This document shows positions 35,022 to 44,629 of a DNA stretch of 64,000 bases, piece after piece (within the stretch, counting starts at the first letter, position 1; each line of letters begins with the position of its first letter). The stretch covers positions 621,559 through 685,558 of the forward strand of contig NZ_JAGIPZ010000001.1 of assembly GCF_017814915.1 (NCBI RefSeq), written 5' to 3'. A program made the translations under genes and the position numbers. The notes beneath the pieces are model-generated. The model saw nothing but the letters and a program-made list of their open reading frames with translations. It was not told the DNA's origin and ran no database searches. The DNA comes from Herbaspirillum sp. LeCh32-8. Lineage in GTDB: Bacteria; Pseudomonadota; Gammaproteobacteria; Burkholderiales; Burkholderiaceae_D.

Positions 35022-35125
35022 CGCTATTTTACCTGCTTCGGACGGCGGGGATTTGCGCCGGAGCAAAGCGCGTCGTCGCGCATCGCACAAGCCCGGGATT
35101 TGCCGCGCCTCACGGTAAAATAGCG
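35022..35125. promoter_or_regulatory. Divergent promoter pair between the thioredoxin-like gene and tsaB
   Basis: The 12-mer GGTAAAATAGCG occurs on the plus strand at 35114-35125 and on the minus strand at 35022-35033, so each divergent gene has the same TAAAAT -10-like element close to its ATG (tsaB begins at 35128). Promoters that close would give very short or no leader on the tsaB message. This is inference from motif and position only. Confidence 0.5.
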
Positions 35126-35127
35126 GG

Positions 35128-35847
35128 ATGTCCACGATTCTAGCCATTGAAACATCTACCGAGCTCGCATCTGCGGCGCTGCTGCATAACGGCGAGCTCA
35201 TTGCGCGCGAGTCTGCCGGCGCGCAGACGCATTCTGACTCCATCCTGCCGATGATCCAGCAGCTGCTGGCCGAGGCCGGCATCGCGCTGGCCCGGTGCGA
35301 TGCACTGGCCTTCGGCGTCGGCCCGGGTTCCTTCACCGGCGTACGCACCGCTTGCGGCGTGGTGCAGGGCCTGGCCTTTGGCATTGATCGCCCGGTGGTG
35401 CCGGTGGTCACGCTGGAGGCAGCCGCGCAAGCCGCACGTGCATTGCAGGCCGATGCCGACGAGGTATTGGCCATTCTCGACGCCCGCATGGGCGAGGTCT
35501 ACTGGGCGCGCTACCGCGCCCGCACCGACGGCGGCTGGGACGAGCTGGCCGCGCCCACGCTGTCGGTTGCTGCCGAAGTCGTCACCGCCGCTCGCCCGGT
35601 GGCCTGCGGCAACGGCCTGGGGGCGTATGCCGCGCATTTCACCCCCGCATTCTGCGCGGCCGAATTCGCCGCGGCGCTCCCGCAGGGCATGCCGCACGCG
35701 CGCCACGTGGCCAGCCTGGGTCAATATCATTTTGCCCATGGCCGCGCACTGCCTGCACAGGACGCCCAACCGCTCTACCTGCGCAACAAGGTGGCGCTGA
35801 CCACGGCCGAGCGCGAAGTGCGCGATGCCGGCAAGGCGGGCGCGTGA
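35128..35847 (+). CDS. tsaB: tRNA threonylcarbamoyladenosine biosynthesis protein TsaB
   Basis: TsaB pairs with TsaD and TsaE to add threonylcarbamoyl to A37 of ANN-decoding tRNAs. The 239-residue protein has the ASKHA-fold start ILAIETSTELASAAL, the SDSILPMIQQLL helix, and FGVGPGSFTGVRTA, all typical of TsaB. It lacks the TsaD metal-binding histidines, as expected. Its stop overlaps the rimI GTG start by four bases, the conserved tsaB-rimI arrangement. Confidence 0.96.
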   Translation: MSTILAIETSTELASAALLHNGELIARESAGAQTHSDSILPMIQQLLAEAGIALARCDALAFGVGPGSFTGVRTACGVVQGLAFGIDRPVVPVVTLEAAAQAARALQADADEVLAILDARMGEVYWARYRARTDGGWDELAAPTLSVAAEVVTAARPVACGNGLGAYAAHFTPAFCAAEFAAALPQGMPHARHVASLGQYHFAHGRALPAQDAQPLYLRNKVALTTAEREVRDAGKAGA

Positions 35848-36323
35848 GCGTGGCCATCGCGCCGGCGCCTGACCGGGACGTGCAGTTCGCGCCGATGACG
35901 GCCGACGACATCGATGCCGTGGTGGTCATCGAAAACGCCGTGTACTCGCATCCCTGGACGCGCGGCAATTTCCTCGATTCGCTTTACAGCGGCTACCAGG
36001 CCCAGACGCTGCGCGATGAAAGCCAGCAGCTGCTGGGTTATTTCCTGGTGATGCTGGCGGTGGAAGAGGCGCATTTGCTCAACATCAGCGTGGCCGCCGC
36101 GCACCAGCATCAGGGCCTGGGCCGGCAACTGTTGAACCGGGCCACCGACGTGGCGCGCAAGCATGCCATGCGCACCATGCTGCTGGAGGTGCGCGAGTCC
36201 AATGTGCATGCGATCAAGGTCTACAAGCGCTACGGCTTCGCTGAAATCGGCCGCCGCAAAAACTATTACCCGGCCGCCGACAACACCCGTGAAGGGGCCA
36301 TCGTCATGAGTCTGGCGCTATGA
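35844..36323 (+). CDS. rimI: Ribosomal protein bS18 alanine N-acetyltransferase
   Basis: GNAT-fold enzyme that acetylates the N-terminal alanine of ribosomal protein S18. The 159-residue protein has HPWTRGNFLDSL, the acetyl-CoA loop HQHQGLGRQLLNRA, and the C-terminal LEVRESNVHAIKVYKRYGF with the catalytic Glu/Tyr region. The start is GTG within GTGA, overlapping tsaB; its stop overlaps the next ATG too. Confidence 0.94.
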   Translation: MSVAIAPAPDRDVQFAPMTADDIDAVVVIENAVYSHPWTRGNFLDSLYSGYQAQTLRDESQQLLGYFLVMLAVEEAHLLNISVAAAHQHQGLGRQLLNRATDVARKHAMRTMLLEVRESNVHAIKVYKRYGFAEIGRRKNYYPAADNTREGAIVMSLAL

Positions 36324-37387
36324 GTGAAGAATTGAAGAACGAGAACGGATTTGGCTCCTCGCTGGAGCTGCTCGACGCCCTGGGCATCGGCCCGGTGTGG
36401 GTGCGTCGTGAGCTGGCGGTTGAAGAGGCGGTCGCGCAGGAGGCGCCTGTGGTTGAGGCTCCGGCAAGGCCGGCCGTCCAGCCTGCCGAGCCTGTTGCAT
36501 CGCCGGTTGCCGAGGCGGCGCCGGCCGGCGGCAGCGATCTGGAAGATGCCTTTGCGGCCGCGCCGGCGACTCCGGTCGCGCTCCCGGTGGCCCGTCCGGC
36601 TCCAGCCGCGCCCGTGGCGCAACCGGCTGCGCCACGCGCTCCCGAGCGCCGCAGCCCACCGGTCGCAGATGACGGCGGCCCGCCGTCCTGGTTGGACGAG
36701 ATGGACTTTGCCGCATCGATGGAGCCGCTGCTGATTCCCGACGGCGGCGAGCATGACGAGGACGACGCCCCGGCGCAGGTCGACCCGATGGTGGCCAGGA
36801 TCGCCGCCATGGACTGGCCGCAGCTGAAGGAGATCGTGTCCGATTGCCAGCGCTGCGGCCTGTGCAAGGGACGCAAGAACACCGTATTCGGCGTCGGCGA
36901 TGAAAAGGCCAAGTGGCTCTTCATCGGCGAAGGCCCGGGCCGCAACGAGGACCAGCAGGGCGAACCCTTCGTTGGTCCCGCCGGCAAGCTGCTGGACAAC
37001 ATGCTGGCGGCCATGGGCGTGAAGCGCGGCGACAACGCCTACATCGCCAACATCGTCAAATGCCGCCCGACCGGGGACGACGGCCGCGACCGTCCACCTT
37101 CGCCGCAAGAGGTGGCGTCCTGCCTGCCTTACCTGCAGCGCCAGATCGCGCTGATTCAGCCTACCGTGCTGGTGGCGCTGGGCAAGACCGCGGCGATCTC
37201 GCTGCTGGGCATGGATCCATCCACGCCGGTCTCGCGCCTGCGCGGCACCGTGCATCGCTATCAGGACTTGCCGTTGGTGGTCACCTACCACCCGGCCTAC
37301 CTGCTGCGCACCCTGAGCGACAAGAGCAAGACCTGGGCCGACCTGTGCCTGGCGATGAGCACCTATCAACAGCAAGCCCCTAACTGA
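36320..37387 (+). CDS. Uracil-DNA glycosylase, iron-sulfur (family 4 type), with long N-terminal extension
   Basis: Excises uracil from DNA. The catalytic domain (about residues 150-350) has a cluster motif C176-QR-C179-GL-C182, GEGPGRNEDQQGEPFVGPAGKLL (glycosylase loop), NIVKCRP, and the HPAYLLR end motif. The cysteine distribution fits the [4Fe-4S] family 4/5 enzymes, not E. coli Ung. Residues about 35-140 are an Ala/Pro-rich, probably disordered extension, absent from minimal enzymes of about 200 residues. It overlaps rimI by four bases (ATGA). Confidence 0.9.
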   Translation: MSEELKNENGFGSSLELLDALGIGPVWVRRELAVEEAVAQEAPVVEAPARPAVQPAEPVASPVAEAAPAGGSDLEDAFAAAPATPVALPVARPAPAAPVAQPAAPRAPERRSPPVADDGGPPSWLDEMDFAASMEPLLIPDGGEHDEDDAPAQVDPMVARIAAMDWPQLKEIVSDCQRCGLCKGRKNTVFGVGDEKAKWLFIGEGPGRNEDQQGEPFVGPAGKLLDNMLAAMGVKRGDNAYIANIVKCRPTGDDGRDRPPSPQEVASCLPYLQRQIALIQPTVLVALGKTAAISLLGMDPSTPVSRLRGTVHRYQDLPLVVTYHPAYLLRTLSDKSKTWADLCLAMSTYQQQAPN

Positions 37388-37388
37388 G

Positions 37389-38420
37389 ATGCAGGACGGC
37401 AGCGTCATGCCGGCCGGCGGCGACTACCAGCGGCGCTTCCAGCGTCGCTGGCCGCGCCTGCGCGACCCGCATGTACGGGCGCTGGCCTGGCTGCTGGATG
37501 CGCCTGACCTGATGGCGTCGGACGCGCCGTGCTGGGAAAACCGCATCGCCACGCTGGGCCCCGTCAGCGACGAGGTCGCGGCCTGGCTGAACCGCCTGCA
37601 GGACGATCCCGAACTCAACGCTGCCCTGCAGGCGCACATGGCGCACCAGCCCTCGGCGCGTCTGGGCCGTTATGCGGAGAAGCTGCTGGGTTTTTACCTG
37701 GTCCGCCAACGGCAACTGGTCGCGGCGAATCTGCAGGTACGCAACACCGGCGCCACGCGCGAGACGCTGGGCGAGTTCGATTTCCTGGTCAAGCGGCCGC
37801 ATGTGGATGCCGGCGCCGGCTTGGAGCACTGGGAGTTCGCCACCAAGTTTTATCTGCTTGAGCAGGCGCCATCTTCGTCCGGTGCGGGCGTGGAGGCCGA
37901 CGCCTTCGTCGGCCCCAATCTGGCCGATTCGCTGGGCCGCAAGATGCGCAAGATCATGAGCCAGCAGCTGATGCTGTCGCGCCATCCGGCGGCCGCTGCG
38001 GTGCTGCCGGAGCCGGTGGCGGCAGCACAGGCCCTGGTCAAGGGCTGGCTGTTCTATCGGGACGGCATGCCTGCCGCAGCGCCGGCCATCGGCATCGCGC
38101 ACGACCATTGCCGCGGCTTCTGGTGTGATGCGGCGCAATTGCAGGCGCGCACTTTCCCTGAGGATGCGTCGTTCGTGGTCATGCCAAGGCTGGAATGGCT
38201 GGCGCCGTTACGTGCTGAGGCCGGTCATGCGTTGGCATTGCCGGCGCTGCTGACGGAGTTGCAGGCGCGTTTTGCCGTCGAGGAGGCGCCGGTGATGGTG
38301 GCGGTGTGCCGGCCCTCGGACGAGGGCGAGGTGGTGGAGGCCGAGCGCGGCTTCATCGTGCCCGACGGATGGCAACAGCGCGCCGCGCAAACGGTCAGGC
38401 ACGCAGTCGTCAGGGTCTGA
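37389..38420 (+). CDS. DUF1853 family protein
   Basis: A 343-residue protein recognised as DUF1853 by RDPHVRALAWLLDAPDL near the start, LGRYAEKLLGFYL and the GEFDFLVKR...HWEFATKFYL region. The last has the E-x-D...E-x-K look of restriction-endonuclease-fold nucleases, which I offer as inference only. It begins two bases after the UDG stop, so it is the last gene of tsaB-rimI-UDG-DUF1853. The coupling to a DNA repair gene is suggestive but no function is known. Confidence 0.85.
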   Translation: MQDGSVMPAGGDYQRRFQRRWPRLRDPHVRALAWLLDAPDLMASDAPCWENRIATLGPVSDEVAAWLNRLQDDPELNAALQAHMAHQPSARLGRYAEKLLGFYLVRQRQLVAANLQVRNTGATRETLGEFDFLVKRPHVDAGAGLEHWEFATKFYLLEQAPSSSGAGVEADAFVGPNLADSLGRKMRKIMSQQLMLSRHPAAAAVLPEPVAAAQALVKGWLFYRDGMPAAAPAIGIAHDHCRGFWCDAAQLQARTFPEDASFVVMPRLEWLAPLRAEAGHALALPALLTELQARFAVEEAPVMVAVCRPSDEGEVVEAERGFIVPDGWQQRAAQTVRHAVVRV

Positions 38421-38472
38421 AAGGCAGGGCGCTGCGGACGGGCGAGCAATGCCCGCCCGGATGGATATGGGA

Positions 38473-39741
38473 TCAGTGGGGATGCTTGTCTTCGCCGATC
38501 AGCGCCAGCGAATCGTGCTCGCGCTGATTGGCGGCATGGCGGCGCATGATCAGGTACATCACGCCGGCCACGAAGGTGCCGAAGATCAGGATGACGGTAT
38601 TGACGTCCAGGTTCATGCGCACCATGACGGCGTACAGCACCAGCATGGTCAGCACCGACAGGTTTTCATTGAAGTTCTGTACCGCAATCGAATGGCCTGC
38701 GCTCATCAGCACGTGGCCGCGGTGCTGCAGCAGCGCGTTCATCGGCACCACGAAATAACCCGACAGCGCGCCGATGATCACCAGCAAGGGGTAGGCGATC
38801 CAGACCGAGGAGGTGGTGGTCATCAGCATCACCACGATGCCCATGATGATCCCCAGCGGCATCACGGTCAGCGACTTCTTCAGCGGCACGAAGCGGGCGG
38901 CGGCGATCGCGCCCAGCGCAACGCCCACGGCGACGATGCCCTGCAGGATGGCGGCGCGATCCAGCGGCATGTGCAGCGACTTCTCGGCCCATTTCAGCAC
39001 GATGAACTGCAGCGTGGCGCCGGCGCCCCAGAACAGTGTCGTCACCGCCAGCGAGATTTGGCCCAGCTTGTCCTTCCAGAGGGTGGTGAAGCAGTTGGCG
39101 AAGTCGATGATCAGGCGCACCGGGTTGCGCTGCTGGTGCTCGTAGCGGGCGCCGGTATCGGGGATGCTCAGATTGAACAGGGCGGCGATGATATAGATGA
39201 CGGAGATGATGCACAGCGCCGCTTCGGTGGGCGTATCGATCGGGAAATCGAAGAGGGGGAAGTCGAAGCTGAGAATCATGGAGGCGATGTGCGGATTGAC
39301 CAGCGCGCCTCCCAGTACCGTTCCCATGATGATGGAGCCGACCGTCAGGCCCTCAATCCATCCGTTGGCGGCGACCAGTTTCTCCGGTGGCAGCAGTTCG
39401 GTCAGGATCCCGTACTTGGCCGGCGAGTAGGCCGCTGCCCCGAACCCGACCACGGCGTAGGCCAGCAGCGGGTGCACGGTGAAGAACATGAGCGAGCAGC
39501 CGAAGATCTTGATCATGTTGGTGATCAGCATGACCTTGCCCTTGGGGAAGGCATCGGCGAAGGCACCGACGAAGGCGGCCAGGAGAACGTAGGAGAGGAC
39601 GAAGAAGAGCTTGAGCAGCGGCGTCATCCACGCGGGGGAATGCATTTCGGCCAGAAGAGCGATAGCGGCGATCAGCAGCGCGTTATCGGCGAGCGACGAA
39701 AAGAATTGCGCCGCCATGATGGTGTAAAAACCGCGATTCAT
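38473..39741 (-). CDS. lplT: Lysophospholipid transporter LplT
   Basis: Major-facilitator flippase that carries lysophospholipids inward across the inner membrane for re-acylation. The 422-residue protein has about 12 hydrophobic segments and the family opening MNRGFYTIMAAQFFSSLADNA, LLAAFVGAFADAFPKGKVM (MFS loop 2-3) and AAYSPAKYGILTELLP. The acyltransferase Aas that partners LplT in E. coli is not adjacent. It is divergent from alr. Confidence 0.93.
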   Translation of the reverse strand: MNRGFYTIMAAQFFSSLADNALLIAAIALLAEMHSPAWMTPLLKLFFVLSYVLLAAFVGAFADAFPKGKVMLITNMIKIFGCSLMFFTVHPLLAYAVVGFGAAAYSPAKYGILTELLPPEKLVAANGWIEGLTVGSIIMGTVLGGALVNPHIASMILSFDFPLFDFPIDTPTEAALCIISVIYIIAALFNLSIPDTGARYEHQQRNPVRLIIDFANCFTTLWKDKLGQISLAVTTLFWGAGATLQFIVLKWAEKSLHMPLDRAAILQGIVAVGVALGAIAAARFVPLKKSLTVMPLGIIMGIVVMLMTTTSSVWIAYPLLVIIGALSGYFVVPMNALLQHRGHVLMSAGHSIAVQNFNENLSVLTMLVLYAVMVRMNLDVNTVILIFGTFVAGVMYLIMRRHAANQREHDSLALIGEDKHPH

Positions 39742-39813
39742 CCCTGTCCAAAATGTAACAAATTAGGTCCGGCTAGCTTTATACCATGAAACCGTGACGA
39801 TCCCGTGATAAGT

Positions 39814-39843
39814 CTGACCAGAAACATGTTCGTCCGGTAAAAT
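39814..39843 (+). promoter_or_regulatory. Candidate sigma-70 promoter of alr
   Basis: CTGACC (39814-39819) and TAAAAT (39838-39843) are separated by 18 bases, a fair match to the -35/-10 pattern. It would give a leader of about 115 bases before the alr ATG. Lies in the 224-base gap between divergent lplT and alr. Confidence 0.4.
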
Positions 39844-39965
39844 GCCCGCTTGTTCCCGGCCGGGCAAAACTTCCGGGCGAACCGCCGCCGGCGCCTGCGT
39901 TCTCATGGCCTGGGGCGGCCAGCATTGCCAGCCTGCGCCCACCGCCTAAATCGCACCAGGACATC

Positions 39966-41045
39966 ATGCCAAGACCGATCGTCGCTTCCATCAGCATTTC
40001 CGCACTTCAACACAATCTTTCCGTTGCCAAGGCGCGCGCACCCAAGGCGCGGGCATGGGGCGTGGTCAAGGCCAATGCCTACGGCCATGGGCTCGAGCGC
40101 GCCGTGCGCGGGCTGGCCGCGGCCGACGGGCTGGCGCTGATCGAGGTCGATTACGCGGTGCGCTTGCGCGAACTGGGCTGGACCAAGCCCATCCTGCTGC
40201 TGGAAGGCTTCTTCGACGCCGCCGATCTGCCGCTGCTGGCGCGTCACGATATCCAGTTCGCCGTGCATTGCGACGAACAGATCTCGCTGCTGGAGGCGTT
40301 TCGGACCGACGCCGGCCTGCATGCCCACCTGAAGATGAACAGCGGCATGAATCGCCTGGGCTTCAAACCCGATGCCTACCGCGCTGCATACGAGCGACTG
40401 AAGAAGATCCCGGCCATTCGCAGCATCACCATGATGACCCACTTCGCCAATGCGGACGACGCCGGCAATCCCGGCCTGTCGCTGCAGGAGCAGGTCCGGC
40501 GTTTCGAGGCGGGCACGGCCGGTCTGGAAGGCGCCAGGAGCGTGTGCAACTCGGCCGCCGACCTGCTGCACCCTGAGCTGGCGCATGACTGGGTACGCCC
40601 GGGCATCATGCTGTACGGCGGCACCCCGGGCGGCGGCAGTGCGGCTGATTTCGGCCTGCGTCCGGTGATGACCTTGACCAGCGAGATCATCGGCGTGCAG
40701 GACATCGCGCCCGGCGAGGCGGTCGGCTATGGCAGCCGTTTCGTGGCGGACAAGCCAATGAAGGTGGGGGTGGTCGCCTGCGGTTACGCCGACGGCTATC
40801 CGCGTCATGCGCCCAACGGCACGCCGGTGGTGGTGGACGGCCAACGCACCGGCACCATCGGCCGGGTCTCGATGGACATGCTGGCGGTCGACCTCACCGC
40901 CATTCCCGGCGCACGCGTGGGTAGCCGGGTGGAACTGTGGGGCGAGGCGCTGCCGATCGACGAGGTGGCGTTTGCCGCCGGCACGATCGGCTATGAATTG
41001 ATGTGCGCGCTGGCACCCCGGGTGGCCGTGCGCGAAGTCGCATAG
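39966..41045 (+). CDS. alr: Alanine racemase
   Basis: PLP enzyme that makes D-alanine for peptidoglycan. The 359-residue protein has [12 protein letters not shown] with the PLP-binding lysine K35, [22 protein letters not shown], and the second-subunit catalytic tyrosine in [12 protein letters not shown], followed by GYADGYPR. All key residues are present. TACATCATG has a weak Shine-Dalgarno. It heads a rightward group with tcyP and radA, though gaps of 120 and 45 bases make a single operon uncertain. Confidence 0.97.
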   Translation: MPRPIVASISISALQHNLSVAKARAPKARAWGVVKANAYGHGLERAVRGLAAADGLALIEVDYAVRLRELGWTKPILLLEGFFDAADLPLLARHDIQFAVHCDEQISLLEAFRTDAGLHAHLKMNSGMNRLGFKPDAYRAAYERLKKIPAIRSITMMTHFANADDAGNPGLSLQEQVRRFEAGTAGLEGARSVCNSAADLLHPELAHDWVRPGIMLYGGTPGGGSAADFGLRPVMTLTSEIIGVQDIAPGEAVGYGSRFVADKPMKVGVVACGYADGYPRHAPNGTPVVVDGQRTGTIGRVSMDMLAVDLTAIPGARVGSRVELWGEALPIDEVAFAAGTIGYELMCALAPRVAVREVA

Positions 41046-41173
41046 TCGAAGCAATCGGGGCAGCCTGAGTTTTCGTAGCTTGTCCGCTTGCCCGTTTATC
41101 GGCCTGGTTGATGGATGTCTCCGCATGAGAGGGCGCCCATCCCAGGCTATTTTTACTGAAAGAAATGGAAGAA

Positions 41174-42562
41174 ATGAATCTGGCGCTCGTCATCAACATC
41201 GGAGTATTCGTTGTCCTCTTGTGGCTGTTGAGCCAAACCCAGCGCTGGCAGTGGAGCCTGGCGAAGAAAGTGCTGGCCGGCCTGGTGCTCGGTGTGCTGT
41301 TCGGCCTGGGGCTGCACCTGGCCTACGGCGAGGGCAGCGATATCGTGAAGGCGTCCATCACCTGGTTCAACATCGTCGGCGGCGGTTATGTACAACTGCT
41401 TCAGATGATCGTGATGCCGCTGGTCTTCGCATCCATCCTGAGCGCCATCGCACGACTGCATTCGGCGTCGTCGCTGGGCCGGATCAGCCTGCTGGTGATC
41501 GGCACGCTGTTGCTGACTACCCTGGTGGCGGCGTTGGTCGGGGTGATGATGGCCAACCTGTTCGGGCTGACCGCCGAGGGGCTCATCCAGGGTGCGCGGG
41601 AGACTGCCCGCATGTCTGCCATCCAGAGCAACTATGCGGGCAAGGTGGCGGACATGAACGTGCCCCAGCTGATCTTGTCGTTCATCCCGAAGAATCCGTT
41701 CGCCGACCTGAGCGGCGCCAGCCCGACTTCGATCATCAGCGTGGTGATCTTCGCCGCCTTCCTGGGCGTGGCTGCACTGCAGCTGCTGAAGGACGACGAA
41801 GAAAAGGGCCGGCGCCTGCTGGCGGGCATCGACCTGGTGCAGGCCTGGGTGATGAAGCTGGTGCGCCTGGTGATGCGCCTGACGCCCTATGGCGTGCTGG
41901 CGCTGATGACCAAGGTCGTGGCCAGCTCGAATCTCCAGGATATCGTCCAGCTGGGGAGCTTCGTTGTGGCGTCCTATATCGGCCTGGCGATCATGTTCGT
42001 GGTGCACGGCGTGCTGCTGGCGGCGTTCGGCGTCAATCCGCTGCGCTTCTTCCGCAAGATCTGGCCGGTGCTGAGTTTTGCCTTCACCAGCCGTTCCAGC
42101 GCCGCGACCATTCCGCTGAGCGTTGAGGCGCAGACGCGTCGCCTTGGCGTGCCGGCGTCCATCGCCGGTTTCGCCGCTTCGTTCGGCGCGACCATCGGGC
42201 AAAACGGCTGCGCAGGGCTTTATCCTGCAATGCTGGCGGTGATGGTGGCGCCCACGGTGGGCATCAATCCGCTCGATCCGATGTGGGTCGCCACGCTGGT
42301 GCTGGTGGTGACGGTCAGCTCGGCCGGCGTGGCCGGTGTCGGCGGCGGCGCCACGTTTGCCGCGCTGATCGTGCTGCCGGCAATGGGCTTGCCGGTAACC
42401 CTGGTGGCGCTGCTGATTTCGGTGGAGCCGTTGATCGACATGGGACGTACGGCGTTGAACGTCAGCGGCTCCATGACGGCCGGCACGATTACCAGCCAGG
42501 TGATGGGGCAAACCGACAAGCAGGCGATGCACAGCGATGACGAGGTCGCATTGGCGCAATAA
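41174..42562 (+). CDS. tcyP: L-cystine symporter, TcyP/YdjN type
   Basis: Dicarboxylate/amino-acid:cation symporter family member; the close E. coli relative YdjN (TcyP) imports L-cystine. From memory of that protein the match is near-continuous, including [30 protein letters not shown], the re-entrant-loop [12 protein letters not shown], and [20 protein letters not shown] chose ATG 41174 (MNLALVINI), which aligns with YdjN; an in-frame ATG at 41165 is also possible. About eight membrane helices plus two hairpins. A second cystine-type system (ABC) is at 47.5-49 kb. Confidence 0.92.
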   Translation: MNLALVINIGVFVVLLWLLSQTQRWQWSLAKKVLAGLVLGVLFGLGLHLAYGEGSDIVKASITWFNIVGGGYVQLLQMIVMPLVFASILSAIARLHSASSLGRISLLVIGTLLLTTLVAALVGVMMANLFGLTAEGLIQGARETARMSAIQSNYAGKVADMNVPQLILSFIPKNPFADLSGASPTSIISVVIFAAFLGVAALQLLKDDEEKGRRLLAGIDLVQAWVMKLVRLVMRLTPYGVLALMTKVVASSNLQDIVQLGSFVVASYIGLAIMFVVHGVLLAAFGVNPLRFFRKIWPVLSFAFTSRSSAATIPLSVEAQTRRLGVPASIAGFAASFGATIGQNGCAGLYPAMLAVMVAPTVGINPLDPMWVATLVLVVTVSSAGVAGVGGGATFAALIVLPAMGLPVTLVALLISVEPLIDMGRTALNVSGSMTAGTITSQVMGQTDKQAMHSDDEVALAQ

Positions 42563-42607
42563 GCCGCCACGCAACTGAGGCGGAGCAAACAACAAGGCTT
42601 AAATACG

Positions 42608-43993
42608 ATGGCGAAGGTCAAGACCAATTACACCTGCACGGAGTGCGGCGGCATCAGCAGCAAATGGGCGGGCCAGTGCCCGGCCTGCGGACAGTGGAAC
42701 ACCCTGGTGGAGACCCTGGTCGAGCCGGCCGGCGGCAACCGCTATTCCTCGACCCCGCAAAGCCTGGCGCAGACCGCGCCGGTGCTGAGCCTGGCCGACA
42801 TCGAGGCGATCGACGTGCCGCGCTTCGGCACCGGCATCGAAGAGTTTGATCGCGTGTTGGGCGGCGGCCTGGTGCCGGGCGGGGTGGCGCTGATCGGCGG
42901 CGACCCGGGCATTGGCAAGTCGACGCTGCTGCTGCAGGCGCTGGCCAATATCTCCAAGCTGAAGAAGGTGCTGTACGTGAGCGGCGAGGAATCCGGCTCC
43001 CAGATCGCGCTGCGCGCCAAGCGGCTGGCGGTCGATGCGCGCGATCTGCAGCTGCAGGCCGAGATCCAGCTGGAAAAGATCCTCGCCACGCTGGCCGAGC
43101 ACAAGCCCGAAGTGGCGGTGATCGACTCGATCCAGACCATCTATTCCGACGCGCTGACCTCCGCGCCAGGCTCGGTGGCGCAGGTGCGCGAATGCGCGGC
43201 GCAGTTGACGCGCGCGGCCAAGACCTCGGGCATCACCATCATCATGGTCGGCCACGTGACCAAGGAAGGCGCGCTGGCCGGCCCGCGCGTGCTGGAGCAT
43301 ATCGTCGACACGGTGCTGTATTTCGAGGGCGACACCCACTCCAGCTTCCGCCTGGTGCGCGCCTTCAAGAACCGCTTTGGCGCGGTCAACGAGCTGGGCG
43401 TGTTCGCGATGACGGAGAAGGGCTTGAAGGGAGTGTCCAATCCTTCGGCGCTGTTCCTGTCGCAGCATGAAAACCAGGTGCCGGGCTCCTGCGTGATGGT
43501 GACCCAGGAGGGGACGCGGCCGCTGCTGGTGGAAATCCAGGCGCTGGTCGACAGCTCGCACGTGCCCAACGCGCGCCGCCTTTCGGTGGGCCTGGAGCAG
43601 AACCGCCTGGCCATGCTGCTGGCGGTGCTGCACCGTCACGCCGGTATCGCCGCCTTCGACCAGGACGTGTTCATCAATGCCGTGGGCGGGGTCAAGATCA
43701 CCGAGCCCGCGGCCGACCTGGCGGTATTGATGGCGATCAATTCCTCGATGCGCAACAAGCCGCTGCCGCGCGGCCTGGTGGTGTTCGGCGAAGTCGGCCT
43801 GGCCGGCGAGATCCGCCCGGCGCCGCGCGGGCAGGAGCGTTTGCGCGAGGCGGCCAAGCTGGGTTTCTCGATCGCCGTCATCCCCAAGGCGAACGCGCCC
43901 AAGCAGCCGATCGAAGGGTTGAAGGTCATCGCGGTGGAGCGCATCGACGATGCGCTGCAGAAGTCGCGCGAGATCGACGATCTCGGCAGCTGA
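42608..43993 (+). CDS. radA: DNA repair protein RadA
   Basis: RadA is a RecA-like helicase that drives branch migration in recombination. The 461-residue protein has the N-terminal zinc finger (C10, C13, C24, C27), Walker A GDPGIGKS at 98-105, Walker B VAVIDSIQTI, the RadA-specific KNRFG motif in AFKNRFGAVNEL, and a C-terminal Lon-protease-like domain with GGVKITEPAADLAVL. All are intact. Confidence 0.97.
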   Translation: MAKVKTNYTCTECGGISSKWAGQCPACGQWNTLVETLVEPAGGNRYSSTPQSLAQTAPVLSLADIEAIDVPRFGTGIEEFDRVLGGGLVPGGVALIGGDPGIGKSTLLLQALANISKLKKVLYVSGEESGSQIALRAKRLAVDARDLQLQAEIQLEKILATLAEHKPEVAVIDSIQTIYSDALTSAPGSVAQVRECAAQLTRAAKTSGITIIMVGHVTKEGALAGPRVLEHIVDTVLYFEGDTHSSFRLVRAFKNRFGAVNELGVFAMTEKGLKGVSNPSALFLSQHENQVPGSCVMVTQEGTRPLLVEIQALVDSSHVPNARRLSVGLEQNRLAMLLAVLHRHAGIAAFDQDVFINAVGGVKITEPAADLAVLMAINSSMRNKPLPRGLVVFGEVGLAGEIRPAPRGQERLREAAKLGFSIAVIPKANAPKQPIEGLKVIAVERIDDALQKSREIDDLGS

Positions 43994-44053
43994 CCGTTCC
44001 GGCGTGCAGTTCGGCGGCGCAGTGCGCGTCGCCGCCACTTGACCGGGAGGTTC

Positions 44054-44629
44054 TCAGCCCGGCACGTCGAAGGTGACGATGACCTGGTTCATGTCGCCCT
44101 TGACCGGCCCCTGCGGCAGATGGCCGCCGCCCTTGACCCGGTAGTAGAGCAGGAACGGACGGGTCGCGTCCTTGCCATTGAAGAAGCTGGTGTTGCCGCT
44201 GCTGGCCTCGGTCACGCTCCAGCAGGTGTCGGCGTTTTGCCAGCACAACACCGCCTCGAATCCTGCCGGCTTGCTTGCCACGCCATAGCGCCATGCCACG
44301 TCGCGGATGGTCGAGCCGGGCGGTATGCGCTCGATCACGCGGAACTGGGTAATGTAGTCGGCGTTCTTGGCGCGGATATCGGGTCCGGCCGCGTCCGAGG
44401 CATACGAGCCGACCGGGCCGGTTGTCGGCGCGGCGGGCACAGGCGCAGGCGGCGTGGATGGTTGCACCGGCCCGATGATGACGATGGGACGGCTGCCGTC
44501 GCGCGCGCCGGGGGCGACGCTCAGGTTGCGGTCGACATAGGTTTGCGCGCAGGCGAGGGCGGGCAGTAGCAGCGCGGACAAGATCGGCCCGCTGCATAAC
44601 AGTGCGGCCGGTAACCGCCGTTCAGCCAT
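44054..44629 (-). CDS. FlhE-like periplasmic protein
   Basis: A 191-residue protein with a signal peptide (about 28 residues, ending ACAQ) and a Pro/Ala-rich linker to about residue 75. Residues 105-190 resemble FlhE of enteric flagellar operons: VAWRYGV, an AVLCWQNADTCW pair of cysteines, SGNTSFFNG, VKGGGHLPQGPV, and a final NQVIVTF. This resemblance was judged by eye from memory of E. coli FlhE and needs a profile search. Its first eight bases overlap the end of the sensor kinase gene, so it is translated as the third gene of the ompR-envZ-type operon. No flagellar gene is near. Confidence 0.6.
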   Translation of the reverse strand: MAERRLPAALLCSGPILSALLLPALACAQTYVDRNLSVAPGARDGSRPIVIIGPVQPSTPPAPVPAAPTTGPVGSYASDAAGPDIRAKNADYITQFRVIERIPPGSTIRDVAWRYGVASKPAGFEAVLCWQNADTCWSVTEASSGNTSFFNGKDATRPFLLYYRVKGGGHLPQGPVKGDMNQVIVTFDVPG

